Below, piece after piece: positions 26,440 through 35,420 of a stretch of DNA of 64,000 nucleotides (the first letter of the stretch is position 1; each line of letters begins with the position of its first letter). The notes under the pieces are model-generated. The model was not told where the DNA came from. It made no database searches and was given only the letters and a program-made list of their open reading frames with translations. This DNA is from Scylla paramamosain (lineage: Eukaryota > Arthropoda > Malacostraca > Decapoda > Portunidae), in NCBI RefSeq assembly GCF_035594125.1, contig NC_087173.1, forward strand, positions 15,790,255 through 15,854,254, read 5' to 3'. Made by a program: the position numbers and the translations under genes.

Positions 26440-26590
26440 GTACAGTCCAAAGCAAATATAGTCCAATTTTCTTTAACATTCAGTGTTCTTGGAATGTGCT
26501 TCACTAGAGATGGGTCAGTTGAATAACACTGCTAAGAAGATTTTCCTCACTTCTTTCCTCACTTCTTCCAAATTGACACATGGATTGAGA
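26440..26590. repeat. Direct repeat, copy 1, in Gypsy-like integrase region
   Basis: About 145 bp beginning 'tgtacagtccaaagcaaata' and running to 'cacatggatt' is repeated at 27114-27262 with about 5 mismatches. The second copy sits between the RNase H and the connection region, where this sequence does not belong by domain order. Confidence 0.85.
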
Positions 26591-27113
26591 AGTTGGGCAA
26601 GGTAAAGAGAGTGCTCAACTTTGATGTGATGCATATCATGAAGACTCAACTGTTACTGCACACACACTTCCAAAATCCTTCTTTAACTGTGTGCAATTAA
26701 CTCTTGTTAACATATCAGCTTTGGTCTTGCTTGATTCTATGTAGGTGACAGCTCCTTAACCATATCTCTCACCACTGATAATCTCTTTATAAGCATCTCT
26801 GACATTCCATACATCTTGACTTTGCTGTCTGCAACAAGAACTGACTGCAACCACTTCGAAACTATTGGCAAATCAGTCATGATCTCCACAGAATACAAGT
26901 CCCACTTCAAGGCCAGGTTTAGACCCTTCAAGACAGTATCCAATTCAGGTACATTTATATGGCTAACATCATCTAACTTCCTGAGCCAAGTAGTATCCTC
27001 ATCAATCTTCCCAGCAATCTCTAAAGATACTCCAAGCACCAGACTGTTTGCATTGCATCACATTCTGCTGCTACTGCCCTTACTGGATTGTCAGCATTCA
27101 CTTACTCAAAACA

Positions 27114-27262
27114 TGTACAGTCCAAAGCAAATATAGTCCAATTTTCTTTAACATTCAGTGTTCTTGGAATGTGCTTCACTAGAGATGGGTCAGTTGAATA
27201 ACACTGCTAACAAGATTTTCTTCACTTCTTTCCTCACTTCTTTCAAATTAACACATGGATTC
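27114..27262. repeat. Direct repeat, copy 2, out of domain order
   Basis: Copy of 26440-26590. It separates the RNase H frame (26737-27039) from the connection frame (27287-27562), so it is probably a local duplicative insertion into the already dying element. Confidence 0.85.
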
Positions 27263-28551
27263 AGCTCTATTTCCCATGTAATCTTCCTAACATCTTTTAG
27301 ACTCTCTTTTAGTGGAGCTGGAAGTGACCCTCAAGTATCCAGAAATTGGATGATGTCCAACCAACTGCCCACACATGGAAAACAACTTCTGTTGAGTCAT
27401 CCTCTCCTCCTTGTCTATCTGTGAAATCTCATTTCCCCGGGAAAACACATGATTGTCATTTCCATCATGTTGAAAGCAAAGTCCAAAAACTCTGCCATCT
27501 AAAGATTCTAGCTTCTTAGCTTCTAATCCATATTTGTGTAGGTGAGCTACAACTTCCTCCACTGTGACAACATTCTCACTTCCAATGATGTTAACATTGG
27601 AAGTGTAACTATGTAACTATGTAACTATCAGTACCCTGCATGTGCTCATCCTGCCCCAGATCTCACCTGAGTATGCATGTCATAATCTTCAGAGCACAAT
27701 TCAGGCCAAAACCAAGTCTAATAAGATGATACAGATTACCATTGTAACTAACCTTCTGATATGGCCACAAACCCTCATCATCTACATGAATCTGCAGATA
27801 AGCTGACCTCAGATGAACAAGCTTGAGAGGTTCAGTCATTCGATGCCATGCTCTTAATCTCACCACAAATGGCAACATTTGCACCAAAATGGCATTCCAC
27901 ATATTGATTTAACTCACAGAAATCTAACACAGATCATACTTTGCCTTTGTTTTGCTGAATAATGGACATAAGTGGAAGGACCCCCTGATCTGCAGAGCCC
28001 ACATCTGCCTATAATAGCTCATACATTTCTTTAGTTCAGGCAACTGGCAGCTCTTCCATTACCACTCACGGTCCAACAATATCAAAGACAGCAGAAAAGT
28101 TCTTATCATTAACTACAAATCTTGTCATTTCAACCATTAATTCTTCCAATAGTGTTGACAATTTTCCATCATCACAAGGTTCGGCAAATTAACTTGGTCG
28201 TCTGTAATGACTACACCACCTAGCATCCTATCAGCACCATTTAAGCTTATTAACATCAACACAGTCACTCAGCCAATATAATGTCCCCACAAACTGATAA
28301 TGAAACAACTCTTTCTCCTTTACACAAGACTTCTCCATTAACTGCTATTATTGAGCATGCACTGCCTTGTGTCTTACATAACCATAAATAAGGAGGCAAA
28401 ACAGACCTTGAGCAACCCATGTCCACCAATGCTCCGACAGTTTTTCCATTCACAGAAGCTTCTTTTACAGGGAAATTTTGGAAGAACTACCAGCACCCAT
28501 CCTTGCTTGTATCCTGTATGGATACTTGATATCAACATGAGTTGATGCTAA

Positions 28552-28832
28552 GTCCAGATTATGATATGGAATTTATCTTGTAAGGAGGCTAAGCATTCTA
28601 TAGTCTGACTCTCTTCCCTTTTTGCAGAGGTCTCCATTCTTGGAGACTTCAATGTTCACCACCAGCTTTGGTTTTCCTCTCCCTTCACTGACCATCCTGG
28701 TGGACTAGTCTTCAACTTTGCTATCCTCCATGACCTAGAGCAATTGGTGCAACACCCTACTTGTATTCCTGACCGTCTTGGAGATATGCCCAGCATTCTT
28801 GACCTTTTCCTGACCTCTAATCCTTTTGCTTA
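28552..28832 (+). mobile_element. LINE-A fragment left of the Harbinger nest
   Basis: Part of the LINE-A endonuclease: [17 protein letters not shown] in frame near 28620-28670, then [20 protein letters not shown] to about 28815. It is cut at 'tttgctta' by Harbinger A. Positions 28636-28832 reappear at 35421-35617 on the other side of the nest with 3 mismatches in 197 bp. Confidence 0.85.
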
Positions 28833-29018
28833 GGCCTCTTTCACACAAGGCGTGAACTTCCCGCCGCGTGATTTTTCATGCGGCGGGAAGTTCACGCTGA
28901 ATCGTTCACACGTGGTGGTTTTTTTCACGCCTGACTCCTGGAATTCTGTTTCATTATTACATTGCTGTGCTCCGAGAGTGGTCACAACTCACAAGTGTGT
29001 GTAAAAACAGGTGAACAA

Positions 29019-29320
29019 ATGGCTGCCCAGAGTAAAGAAAAAAAAGCCCTCCTTTTATATTTGTTGTATAAAAGACAGCAAAAAAAGAAAAGAAGGCGCT
29101 GCTGGGTGCACAAGATAGTGAGTTTAAGGAGTAAAGAAGGAGAATTTGCCACACTATTCGCAAAACTAAGGATGGATGAAATCAAATTCTTCAATTACTT
29201 CCGAATGTCAGTTGAAAGTTTTGACAAACTGCTGTCATACACCCAAGGCAAACTAACCCACAACAATACACAGATGAGAGACGCAGTACCTGCTATTGAA
29301 AAACTGGCTTTAACTCTCAG
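29019..29320 (+). pseudogene. Harbinger A transposase, exon 1
   Basis: Start ATG at 29019 (MAAQSKEKKALLLYLLYKRQ). It is a basic N-terminal part followed by FFNYFRMSVESFDKLLSYTQ and LTLR, the usual N-terminal helix-rich region of HARBI1-like transposases. The donor GTAAAA follows at 29321 in phase 2; the reading frame would otherwise stop at 29322. It is joined to 30579 by homology to element B, where the same junction (LTLR|YLATG) is kept. The partner exon carries the catalytic residues and a frameshift, so the gene as a whole is broken. Confidence 0.85.
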
Positions 29321-29356
29321 GTAAAATATTTTGTTTTTGCTTACTAAGTAGGCTCG

Positions 29357-29765
29357 TAATAATGACAATAAAAATAACAAAACTTTATTTCGTGAAAAAT
29401 ATACTTTTACATAGTATTCCAATCCATGTGAACATGTAACAAACAAAATAACCAGCTAGAGGCTCCTTTTATGGGTTTAATAGTTTGCATTACTAAGATT
29501 ATCTAATACCTACTGCCTGAAATCTAATACTGCCTAAGTATCATCGCAATAATGACAATAAAAATAACAAAACTTTATTTCGTGAAAAATATACTTTTAC
29601 ATAGTATTCCAATCCATGTGAACATGTAACAAACAAAATACTGAAATCTAATACAATACTGACAAGAAAAATAACAAAACTTTATTTCGTGAAAAAAATA
29701 CTTTTACATAGTATTCCAATCCATGTGAACATGTAACAAACAAAATAACCAGCTAGAGGCTCCTT
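29357..29765. repeat. Threefold repeated block in the transposase intron
   Basis: A block of about 90-140 bp beginning 'gacaataaaaataacaaaac' starts at 29364 and 29554, and in slightly altered form at 29661. Read on the - strand each carries AATAAA within 'cacgaaataaagttttgtta', just downstream of the MADF gene's stop codon, so the polyadenylation signal of that gene appears to be triplicated. Confidence 0.85.
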
Positions 29766-29966
29766 TTATGGGTTCACTATTTTACATTACTAAGATTCTC
29801 AACAATTGCCTAAAATATCAATTATGGATGAGTGAGAAGAGACAGATGACACTGAAGGAGGGTTACTATCGGGGTTACATGGACTTTGCATTGGCTGTAA
29901 TTGTGCATATGATGGACTTTGCATTTGCTGCAGTTGTCCAAGGGAAGGACCTTGCGTTGGCAGCAC

Positions 29967-30484
29967 TTATGCAGCAGTGGTATTTGGTACATTATAGCTG
30001 TAATATGTGGTAGCTCCAGATGTTTGTGAGACATTGATGTGGGGATAGTTATTTCTTGCTTTTCTTATGTTAGAGATTAATGATATAACCCCTCCCTTTA
30101 GCTCCAATTTCTCGTCTTCTGTAAAATCTTTTACAGACGACAGCAAAGACCTGAAAAATAAACCTGTTTCATCTGATTCGCTTTCATCCGACTTATTTAG
30201 GTAGTCAATTATCTGTAAATCCACCGATTTTGGTTTCTTTGATTTTTTTTTTTCAATTTTAGGCGGAGGTTGAATCTCTGAATCATCTTGCTCATCACAA
30301 TTATGTCCCGTGATATTTGATGCAGTTTCTGCGGCCTCAAACGTGTTTAACAGAAATTGCATTTGCTGTGCGTACAAGTAATTCCTTTTCTTTATGCCTG
30401 ATCCTGATGGAGCATGTTTATTTGCAAAATTATTTTTCCTGAAAGAATCACGCAGGGTCTTCCATTTCGTCTGAACCTTTTTAG
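29967..30484 (-). CDS. Harbinger A MADF/BESS protein, exon 2
   Basis: The acceptor on the - strand is 'tttttttatttcag' (30487-30485). The exon begins AKKVQTKWKTLRDSFRKNNF, the second half of a MADF (Myb/SANT-like) DNA-binding domain, then YLYAQQMQFLL. Next is a basic/acidic linker with a Lys-rich patch (EKKKSKKPKS) and a BESS-like motif, FFRSLLSSVKDFTEDEKLEL. The stop is at 29967. Joined in phase 1 to exon 1 at 31490 it gives an uninterrupted frame. In this superfamily the second protein brings the transposase to the nucleus and to the element ends. This exon lies wholly inside the transposase intron on the opposite strand. Confidence 0.85.
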
Positions 30485-30578
30485 CTGAAATAAAAAAAAA
30501 GTTGGTGTAATATTTAAAACTAATATCTAACATTGTATGACATTTTGCCACTATTTTTTTTTATATATTTTTTTTCAG

Positions 30579-31463
30579 ATATCTGGCCACTGGTTGCACA
30601 ATGACAGAACTGCATTATTCATATAGACTCGGCATATCAACAATAAGTGGAGTAATAAGGGACGTCTGTGGTGTATTATGGGAAGTATTACAAACCAAAT
30701 GCTTTCCGTTGTACACGGAGGAGAATTGGAATAGCATTTCACAAGGATTTGAAAAAAATGCAAATTTTCCTAACTGTTTTGGGGCAATAGACGGCAAACA
30801 CGTCAGAATTATTAGCCCTCATAATTCTGGATCCTTGTATTACAATTATAAGAATTTTTTTTCCATTGTGCTTTTGGCTGTATGCGACTCCAACTACTGC
30901 TTTTCGTACATTGATATTGGGTCGTACGGAAAAGATTGCGATTCAACCATATTTAAAAGGTCATCTTTTTACAAATCATTACAGAGTGGTGAATTAAGTA
31001 TACTTAAACCAAAATTGTTGCCAAATGAAAGCAACACTGAAATGCCATTTGTATTTGTTGCTGATGAGGCTTTTGGGTTGTCTGAAACAGTCTTGAGACC
31101 ATATGCAGGCCGCATGCTATCAAATAAAAAACTAATCTTTACTATCATTTATCGCGTGCACGAAGGTACATAGAATGTACGTTTGGAATATTGTCCAACA
31201 AGTGGAGGATTTTCCATCGTTCACTAAATGTGTCTAAGGAATTAGCAATATATATTGTAAAAGCCTGTTGCGTGCTGCATAATTTTGTTCGAACCCGAGA
31301 TGGACATAGAGTTCATGAAGATAGTAATAGCGATGGAATACAAAATGTTGAAAATTTTGGTCGACAACAAGGAGGAAGAGGAGCTAACCGCATCAGAGAT
31401 TTTTTTGCAGATTATTTTGTAAGCGACAGTGGTTCAGTGTCATGGCAAAATGACAACATCTAA
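30579..31463 (+). pseudogene. Harbinger A transposase, exon 2, one frameshift
   Basis: The acceptor is 'tttttttcag' (30578). The exon opens YLATGCTMTELHYSYRLGIS and holds the DDE triad of DDE_Tnp_4/HARBI1: CFGAIDGKHVRI (first Asp, about 30778), MPFVFVADEAFGLS (second Asp, about 31045) and RRYIECTFGILSNKWRIFHR (Glu, about 31165). A single-base loss near 31141 (ctttactatc where ctttaactatc is expected) throws the frame out just before the Glu block; the rest (to 31463) is open in the next frame. Apart from this one break the enzyme is complete, so inactivation looks fairly recent. Confidence 0.87.
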
Positions 31464-31489
31464 TAAGTAACTACTTACTAAGCCTACTT

Positions 31490-31675
31490 ACCAATATCAT
31501 TTTTAGCTTGGTCTTCTTCAATATCTGCAAAATTTTCCACAACATCTTCACAAATACTTGTCCATGCATTGACCTTCTTTTGCCTGTCCTTGTAGTCGGT
31601 ACAGGCAGTATCCCATACTACAGGGTGTTTTTCAACAGCCATTATTAAGGATTCGCTATTAATTGCAGTCATCAT
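31490..31675 (-). CDS. Harbinger A MADF/BESS protein, exon 1
   Basis: On the - strand 62 codons start MMTAINSESLIMAVEKHPVV and continue WDTACTDYKDRQKKVNAWTS, the first half of a MADF domain. They end at ...KNDIG followed by a consensus GTAAGT donor (31489-31484). The intron (31489-30485) contains the whole of transposase exon 2 on the other strand. Joining to 30484 restores an Ala codon (G|CT) and continues the MADF core (AKKVQTKWK). Confidence 0.85.
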
Positions 31676-32050
31676 TTGATCTGAAAAAAGGATGTTATTT
31701 TTAAAAACTTAGATTTTTCTCTGTTTATGTATTTGTTATTACATAAGTACACATTCAGTAACAATAAAAAATGACTTTAATTATCCTTTTACCTATTGTA
31801 GATTTTCATTCAGTACGGGAGATGCACACGTCCACATTACCCGCTGCCTGAACTGTATTGCCAGGTGGCGGCGTGACAAAACACGCCGAGTGTGAAAGAA
31901 AGCATTGAACACCATTGGAAGCTAAACTTTGGCGTGAAATTTCACGCTTCGTTTTTAGCAGACACACGCGCGGCATCAGGCGTGAAATTCACGCCGCGTG
32001 AAAAAAACTGCCACGTCTGAACAGAAGTATGCATTTTGTATGTCCGCTTA
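31676..32050. other. Right subterminal region of Harbinger A
   Basis: No gene. It holds GC-rich inverted motifs (gcgtgaaattcacgccgcgtg, tggcggcgtgacaaaacacg) matching, in inverse orientation, the left subterminal region (28890-28935: gttcacacgtggtggttttt). These are likely transposase or MADF-protein binding sites. TTA at 32048-32050 is the left target-site copy for element B. Confidence 0.75.
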
Positions 32051-32162
32051 GTGCTCTTACACACGAGGACACTAGTGTACGCCACCGGTGTCGGACACTA
32101 GTGTCCTTGCTCAAGACACCGCCTGGCAACTAGTGAGCCACTCACACACCTCAGTCGGAAGA

Positions 32163-32461
32163 ATGGCGGGAAACGAAGAGCTTCTACTTGTTGCTTTGCT
32201 GGCCAAAAAGAAATCGAAGAGGCGCTCTGTAGAGAGGAAGGTGCATGTACATCCCATATTGTCATCAAGAATGAACACAGGAGCGCATCATACACTTTTC
32301 AATGATTTGTGTGCTGATGAAAAGAAGTTTTTCAACTATTTTCGTATGAGCAAGCCGTCATTTGAAGAACTTCTCAGCTACGTCAGGAGAGACATCACAG
32401 GAACTACCACAAACATGAGAGAATGCATTGCACCAGACGAGAAGCTTGATGTAACTTTGAG
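32163..32461 (+). pseudogene. Harbinger B transposase, exon 1
   Basis: ATG at 32163 (MAGNEELLLVALLAKKKSKR). It includes FFNYFRMSKPSFEELLSYVR, aligned with exon 1 of element A, and ends LDVTLR with a GTAAGC donor at 32462 in phase 2. An in-frame ATG further upstream (32088) is possible but falls in the terminal repeat, so I prefer 32163. Exon 2 carries two frameshifts. Confidence 0.83.
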
Positions 32462-32577
32462 GTAAGCCTTATATAACTAGTTGCTGGTACTTTTTGCGAG
32501 GACATACATGATAAAAAAATACTAGATCTATTAATAAGACAAAAAAAAAAAAATTGATCTATTAGTAATATTTATTT

Positions 32578-32648
32578 CCTTTTTTTTTTTTTTATGTAGG
32601 AAGGATACTGGCCAAGGGCAACAAAAATCTAATAAAAAAAATGCCCAC
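32578..32648 (-). mobile_element. 70 bp LINE-A 3' end inside Harbinger B
   Basis: A T-run is followed by 'atgtaggaaggatactggcc' and 'caacaaaaatctaataaaa', the extreme 3' end of LINE-A (compare 2172-2240 and 54888-54955). It is 5'-truncated to about 70 bp. It shows that LINE-A was still retrotransposing after element B had inserted, or that B arrived already carrying it. Confidence 0.8.
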
Positions 32649-32705
32649 GAACAAGTACAGTTCTATTTAGTACAAACAATGAGGTGCTTACTATGCAAGA
32701 AATAA

Positions 32706-33363
32706 CTAATTATCATTCATATGGTTGCTGATGTCAGACATGGCTGGTGATGGTGCTGGTGTAGACATAGGAGTTGTTTGTAGATTAGTGTTGCTGCATT
32801 GAGGAATGTTATTCAGAGAATTATGATAACCCCCATGAACTGCTGGTTGCTGGGCATAGTGGAAAACTGGTGATGGCTGTGGAGGCTGGTAGATGGGAGG
32901 TGCCTGATGCTGAAAGTGCTGTGGCCATTGTTGGTACACCTGTTGAGCCTGGTAAATGGTAGCAATAATATCCTGCTTTAGCTTCAATTTTCTGTCTGCA
33001 GGTACCTTGTGCAGTTCTGTTACTAAGGATAGTAAGAACATCCTATCCTCGTCGTTTTCATTTGTTGCCTGTTGATTCTCACGCAATGCTTTTTTCTTGA
33101 GGAGTTCAATGAGTTCATCATCAGTACTTTTTGTTTTCCGAGACTGGTTATGAGAACGTTTTCCAGGACGTTTCTCAGTCTCCCAAGTTTGCATTTCCTG
33201 ACCTAGCTCTTGGGAGTCTTCATGTTCATTATCCTGATTAGTCTCTTCATCCATACTGCTTGCAGTGTGTTTGGAGACAGTTTCAAGAAAACGCAGGGCT
33301 TCAAAGTAGACATATTGCATAGCAGGATCGGATTCCCTTCCACTTCTTCTGAACAACAACCAC
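32706..33363 (-). pseudogene. Harbinger B MADF/BESS protein, exon 2
   Basis: The acceptor on the - strand is 'tttctctttgtcag' (about 33364). The frame opens WLLFRRSGRESDPAMQYVYF with EALRFLETVS (end of a MADF domain), an acidic region, a Lys/Arg-rich patch (RPGKRSHNQSRKTKS), a BESS-like motif (MFLLSLVTELHKVPADRKLKL) and a Gln/Pro-rich tail to the stop at 32706. The KWxxLRDxF core seen in element A is not found, so part of the MADF coding region is missing. It lies inside the transposase intron, antisense to it. Confidence 0.72.
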
Positions 33364-33418
33364 TGACAAAGAGAAATCATAAACATCAGAAATACGATTT
33401 GCAAACTGTACAACGTCA

Positions 33419-33419
<1 letters not shown>

Positions 33420-33449
<30 letters not shown>
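33420..33449. repeat. (GT)n microsatellite
   Basis: About 29 bp of GT dinucleotide between the MADF exon 2 and transposase exon 2 of element B. Confidence 0.95.
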
Positions 33450-33452
<3 letters not shown>

Positions 33453-33498
33453 CAGTCACAATTAAGCTATACCTACTTTTTTAAAATTTTTGCTACAG

Positions 33499-34384
33499 GT
33501 ATCTGGCCACCGGTGACACCATGACTGATCTCCAATACCAGTACAGACTAGGCATATCTACCATCGCGAAAATCATCTGGGAAGTCTGCAAGGCTATTTG
33601 GGAAAGAGTGAAGACAGTTTGTTTTCCTGATGTGACAGAAAGACTTTGGTTGAAATTGCAGCTCAGTTTTACCAAAAGACTGATTTTCCTCATTGTCTTG
33701 GTGCCTTAGATGGGAAACACATCAGGGTAATCAAACCAGAGAATAGTGGCTCTTTGTATTATAATTACAAGAACTACCTACTTTTCGATTTTGCTTCTTG
33801 CTGTATGCGATGCATCACACAAATTCATATTTATTGATGTAGGTGCATATGGGAAGTCTTCTGACTCAACTGTGTTCAAGGAGAGTAAATTTTTCAGGAA
33901 ACTTGAAAATCAAACCCTGAATGTTCCTGCTCCACAAGAATCGTACTCAGGCTTTGGAACACCCATGCCTTTTGTATTTGTGGCTGACGAAGCTTTTGGA
34001 CTATCCCAACACATTGTGCGCCCATATGCTGGTAAATTTTTTAGTCAAAAGAAACGCATCTTCAATTACAGACTTTCACGAGCCCGCAGACTCATTGAAT
34101 GCTCATTTGGAATCCTTGCAAACAAATGGCGCATCTTCCATCGACCACTCAATGTAAGCCTATCACTGGCAGAGGACATCATCAAGGCGTGTTGTGTTTT
34201 GCATAATTTTGTAAGAGACAGAGATGGCGTTCGAATTGAGGATACTTTAACCGTGGAAGGGCTCTTTGATATGGAACCTGCTGCAGGGCCAACTTCAAGA
34301 CTTGCCAGCCATTTGAGAGACAAATTTGCGGACTACTTTGTCAGTGACCAAGGTGCACTTCCATGGCAGTTACAACGTATCTAG
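33499..34384 (+). pseudogene. Harbinger B transposase, exon 2, two frameshifts
   Basis: The acceptor is 'tttgctacag' (33498); the exon starts YLATGDTMTDLQYQYRLGIS. The DDE residues are present: CLGALDGKHIRV (about 33695), PFVFVADEAFGLS (about 33970) and RRLIECSFGILANKWRIFHR (about 34090). Frames change near 33645 and near 33785; the second follows a 4 bp tandem repeat (ctacctac). From 33790 to the stop at 34384 the frame is open. The catalytic domain is otherwise complete. Confidence 0.87.
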
Positions 34385-34390
34385 ACAATG

Positions 34391-34700
34391 GTGTGGGTGG
34401 TGACATGGTGTGGTGGTGTGGGTGGGTGGTGGTGACAAGGTGTGGCTGATGACATGGTATGGTGACGTGGGTGAATGGTGGTGACAAGGTGTGGGTGATA
34501 ACGTGGTGTGGTGGTGTGAGTGGGTGATGGTGACAAGGTGTGGGTAGGTGGTGGTGACATGGTGTGGTGGTGTGGGTAGGTGGTGGTGACATGGTGTGGT
34601 GGTGTGGGTAGGTGGTGGTGACATGGTGTGGTGGTGTAGGTAGGTGGTGGTGACATGGTGTGAGTAGGTGATGACATGGTGTGGTGGTGTCTGTGTGGTT
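34391..34700. repeat. GT-rich minisatellite in Harbinger B
   Basis: Directly after the transposase stop codon, a roughly 32-36 bp unit (core 'gacatggtgtggtggtgtgg' plus 'gtaggtggtgg') is repeated eight or nine times with small variations. The His/Thr/Pro-rich open frames on the other strand are products of this repeat, not genes. Confidence 0.9.
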
Positions 34701-34830
34701 GGTGACAGGAATGGGGTAACTTTTGTGTGTAATAATGAATAAACTTGTATACGTAAGCACAGTAGATTCTTTACTTACCTTGTGAACACGTAATGAAACA
34801 GAAAATAAAAATAAACATAAAGGACTTAAG

Positions 34831-35115
34831 TATTTCTTTCTTTTCTGAGAGGGGTTTCTCTTCAAAATCAGGAATGAGTATCACCATTATTGCATTCCAG
34901 CAGTTCTGCTTTTCTATCTTATTTGCATATCCCTCACAAGATGGGTCCCATAGTGCTGGTAGTTTTTCTATTTCACAAATGAGGTCCTCCATGTTCAGCT
35001 TCTCCTCCACCATCTTCGAAATTGTCCTTGATAGGCCGTCTCCTTCCATCATGGGATGATGGTGGGTGTCAAACTGAGCATGAGAAGCTGGCCAGTGGGC
35101 AGCGGTGGCGGACAC
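34831..35115 (-). pseudogene. Harbinger B MADF/BESS protein, exon 1
   Basis: The - strand frame contains LICEIEKLPALWDPSCEGYA and KIEKQNCWNAIMVILIPDFE, the first half of a MADF domain; the start may be one of several Met codons (35115 or nearer the domain). By alignment with element A the donor should follow ..SEKKEI, but the sequence there reads 'gaaatacttaagt', where a GT donor would need g and g in place of c and t. The donor thus seems lost and the frame runs on into a stop. Confidence 0.7.
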
Positions 35116-35420
35116 TGGTGGCTACGTGTGAAAGCTTCCATTTAAAACAATGCTTTGCAGTGAGTGGCGGCAACCGTCAGTGTCCGCCACGTGTTGCGGG
35201 AGCGAGACACCGAAATATCTGTTGCCCGGAAGTTGTCTGCTTGGGACACAGCTGTTGCCTCGTGTGAAAGGCTCCATTTGATAATATGGGAGGCAATTAG
35301 TGTCCGACACCAGTGGCGGACACTAGTGTCCTCGTGTGTAAGGGCACTTAGGTTGGGCGTGAACTTCCCGCCGCGTGATTTTTCACGCGGCGTGAATTTC
35401 ATGCCTTGTGTGAAATTCAC

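Larger units (their letters stand above)
25482..28551 (-). pseudogene. Second Gypsy-like pol, decayed
   Basis: On the - strand, in order: a protease (28430-28380, ALVDMGCSRSVLPP, with DTG reading DMG); reverse transcriptase (27860-27670, LRSAYLQIHVDDEGLWPYQKV, RLGFGLN); the connection (27562-27287, VEEVV..., CGQLVGHHPISGYLRV); RNase H (27039-26737, HINVPELDTVLKGLNLALKW, IMTDLPIVSKW); integrase in broken frames (26450-26290); and a C-terminal chromodomain-like tail (25960-25860, WIPGRVTGV, VDVDGMPQHV) ending in an acidic stretch. Frames break many times. It differs from the Gypsy-like element at 4396-8033, which keeps only gag and protease. Assignment to Ty3/Gypsy rests on domain order PR-RT-RH-INT. 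Confidence 0.75.
32051..35347. mobile_element. PIF/Harbinger element B nested in element A
   Basis: A 3297 bp element with terminal inverted repeats of about 52 bp: left gtgctcttacacacgaggac, right (reverse complement) gtgcccttacacacgaggac, continuing actagtgt with few mismatches. It is flanked by TTA at 32048-32050 and 35348-35350, the three-base target duplication of PIF/Harbinger elements. It lies inside element A, about 70 bp from A's right end. It carries the same two genes as A, at moderate protein similarity, so A and B are distinct families. Confidence 0.93.
28833..35420. mobile_element. PIF/Harbinger element A (contains element B)
   Basis: The left end starts 'ggcctctttcacacaaggcg' after TTA (28830-28832). 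The right end, reverse complemented, gives 'tttcacacaaggcatgaaat' from 35415. The two ends match over about 59 bp with a handful of mismatches and are themselves near-palindromic (gcgtgaacttcccgccgcgtga). The outermost six bases (ggcctc) are missing on the right, where 'ttcac' joins directly to LINE-A sequence. Without element B (32051-35347 plus one TTA) the element is about 3.3 kb. It carries a spliced transposase gene on + and a spliced MADF/BESS gene on -. Confidence 0.85.

Noticed and set aside
34341..34865. 174 aa - strand frame rich in His, Thr and Pro
   Set aside because: Product of the GT-rich minisatellite in Harbinger B.
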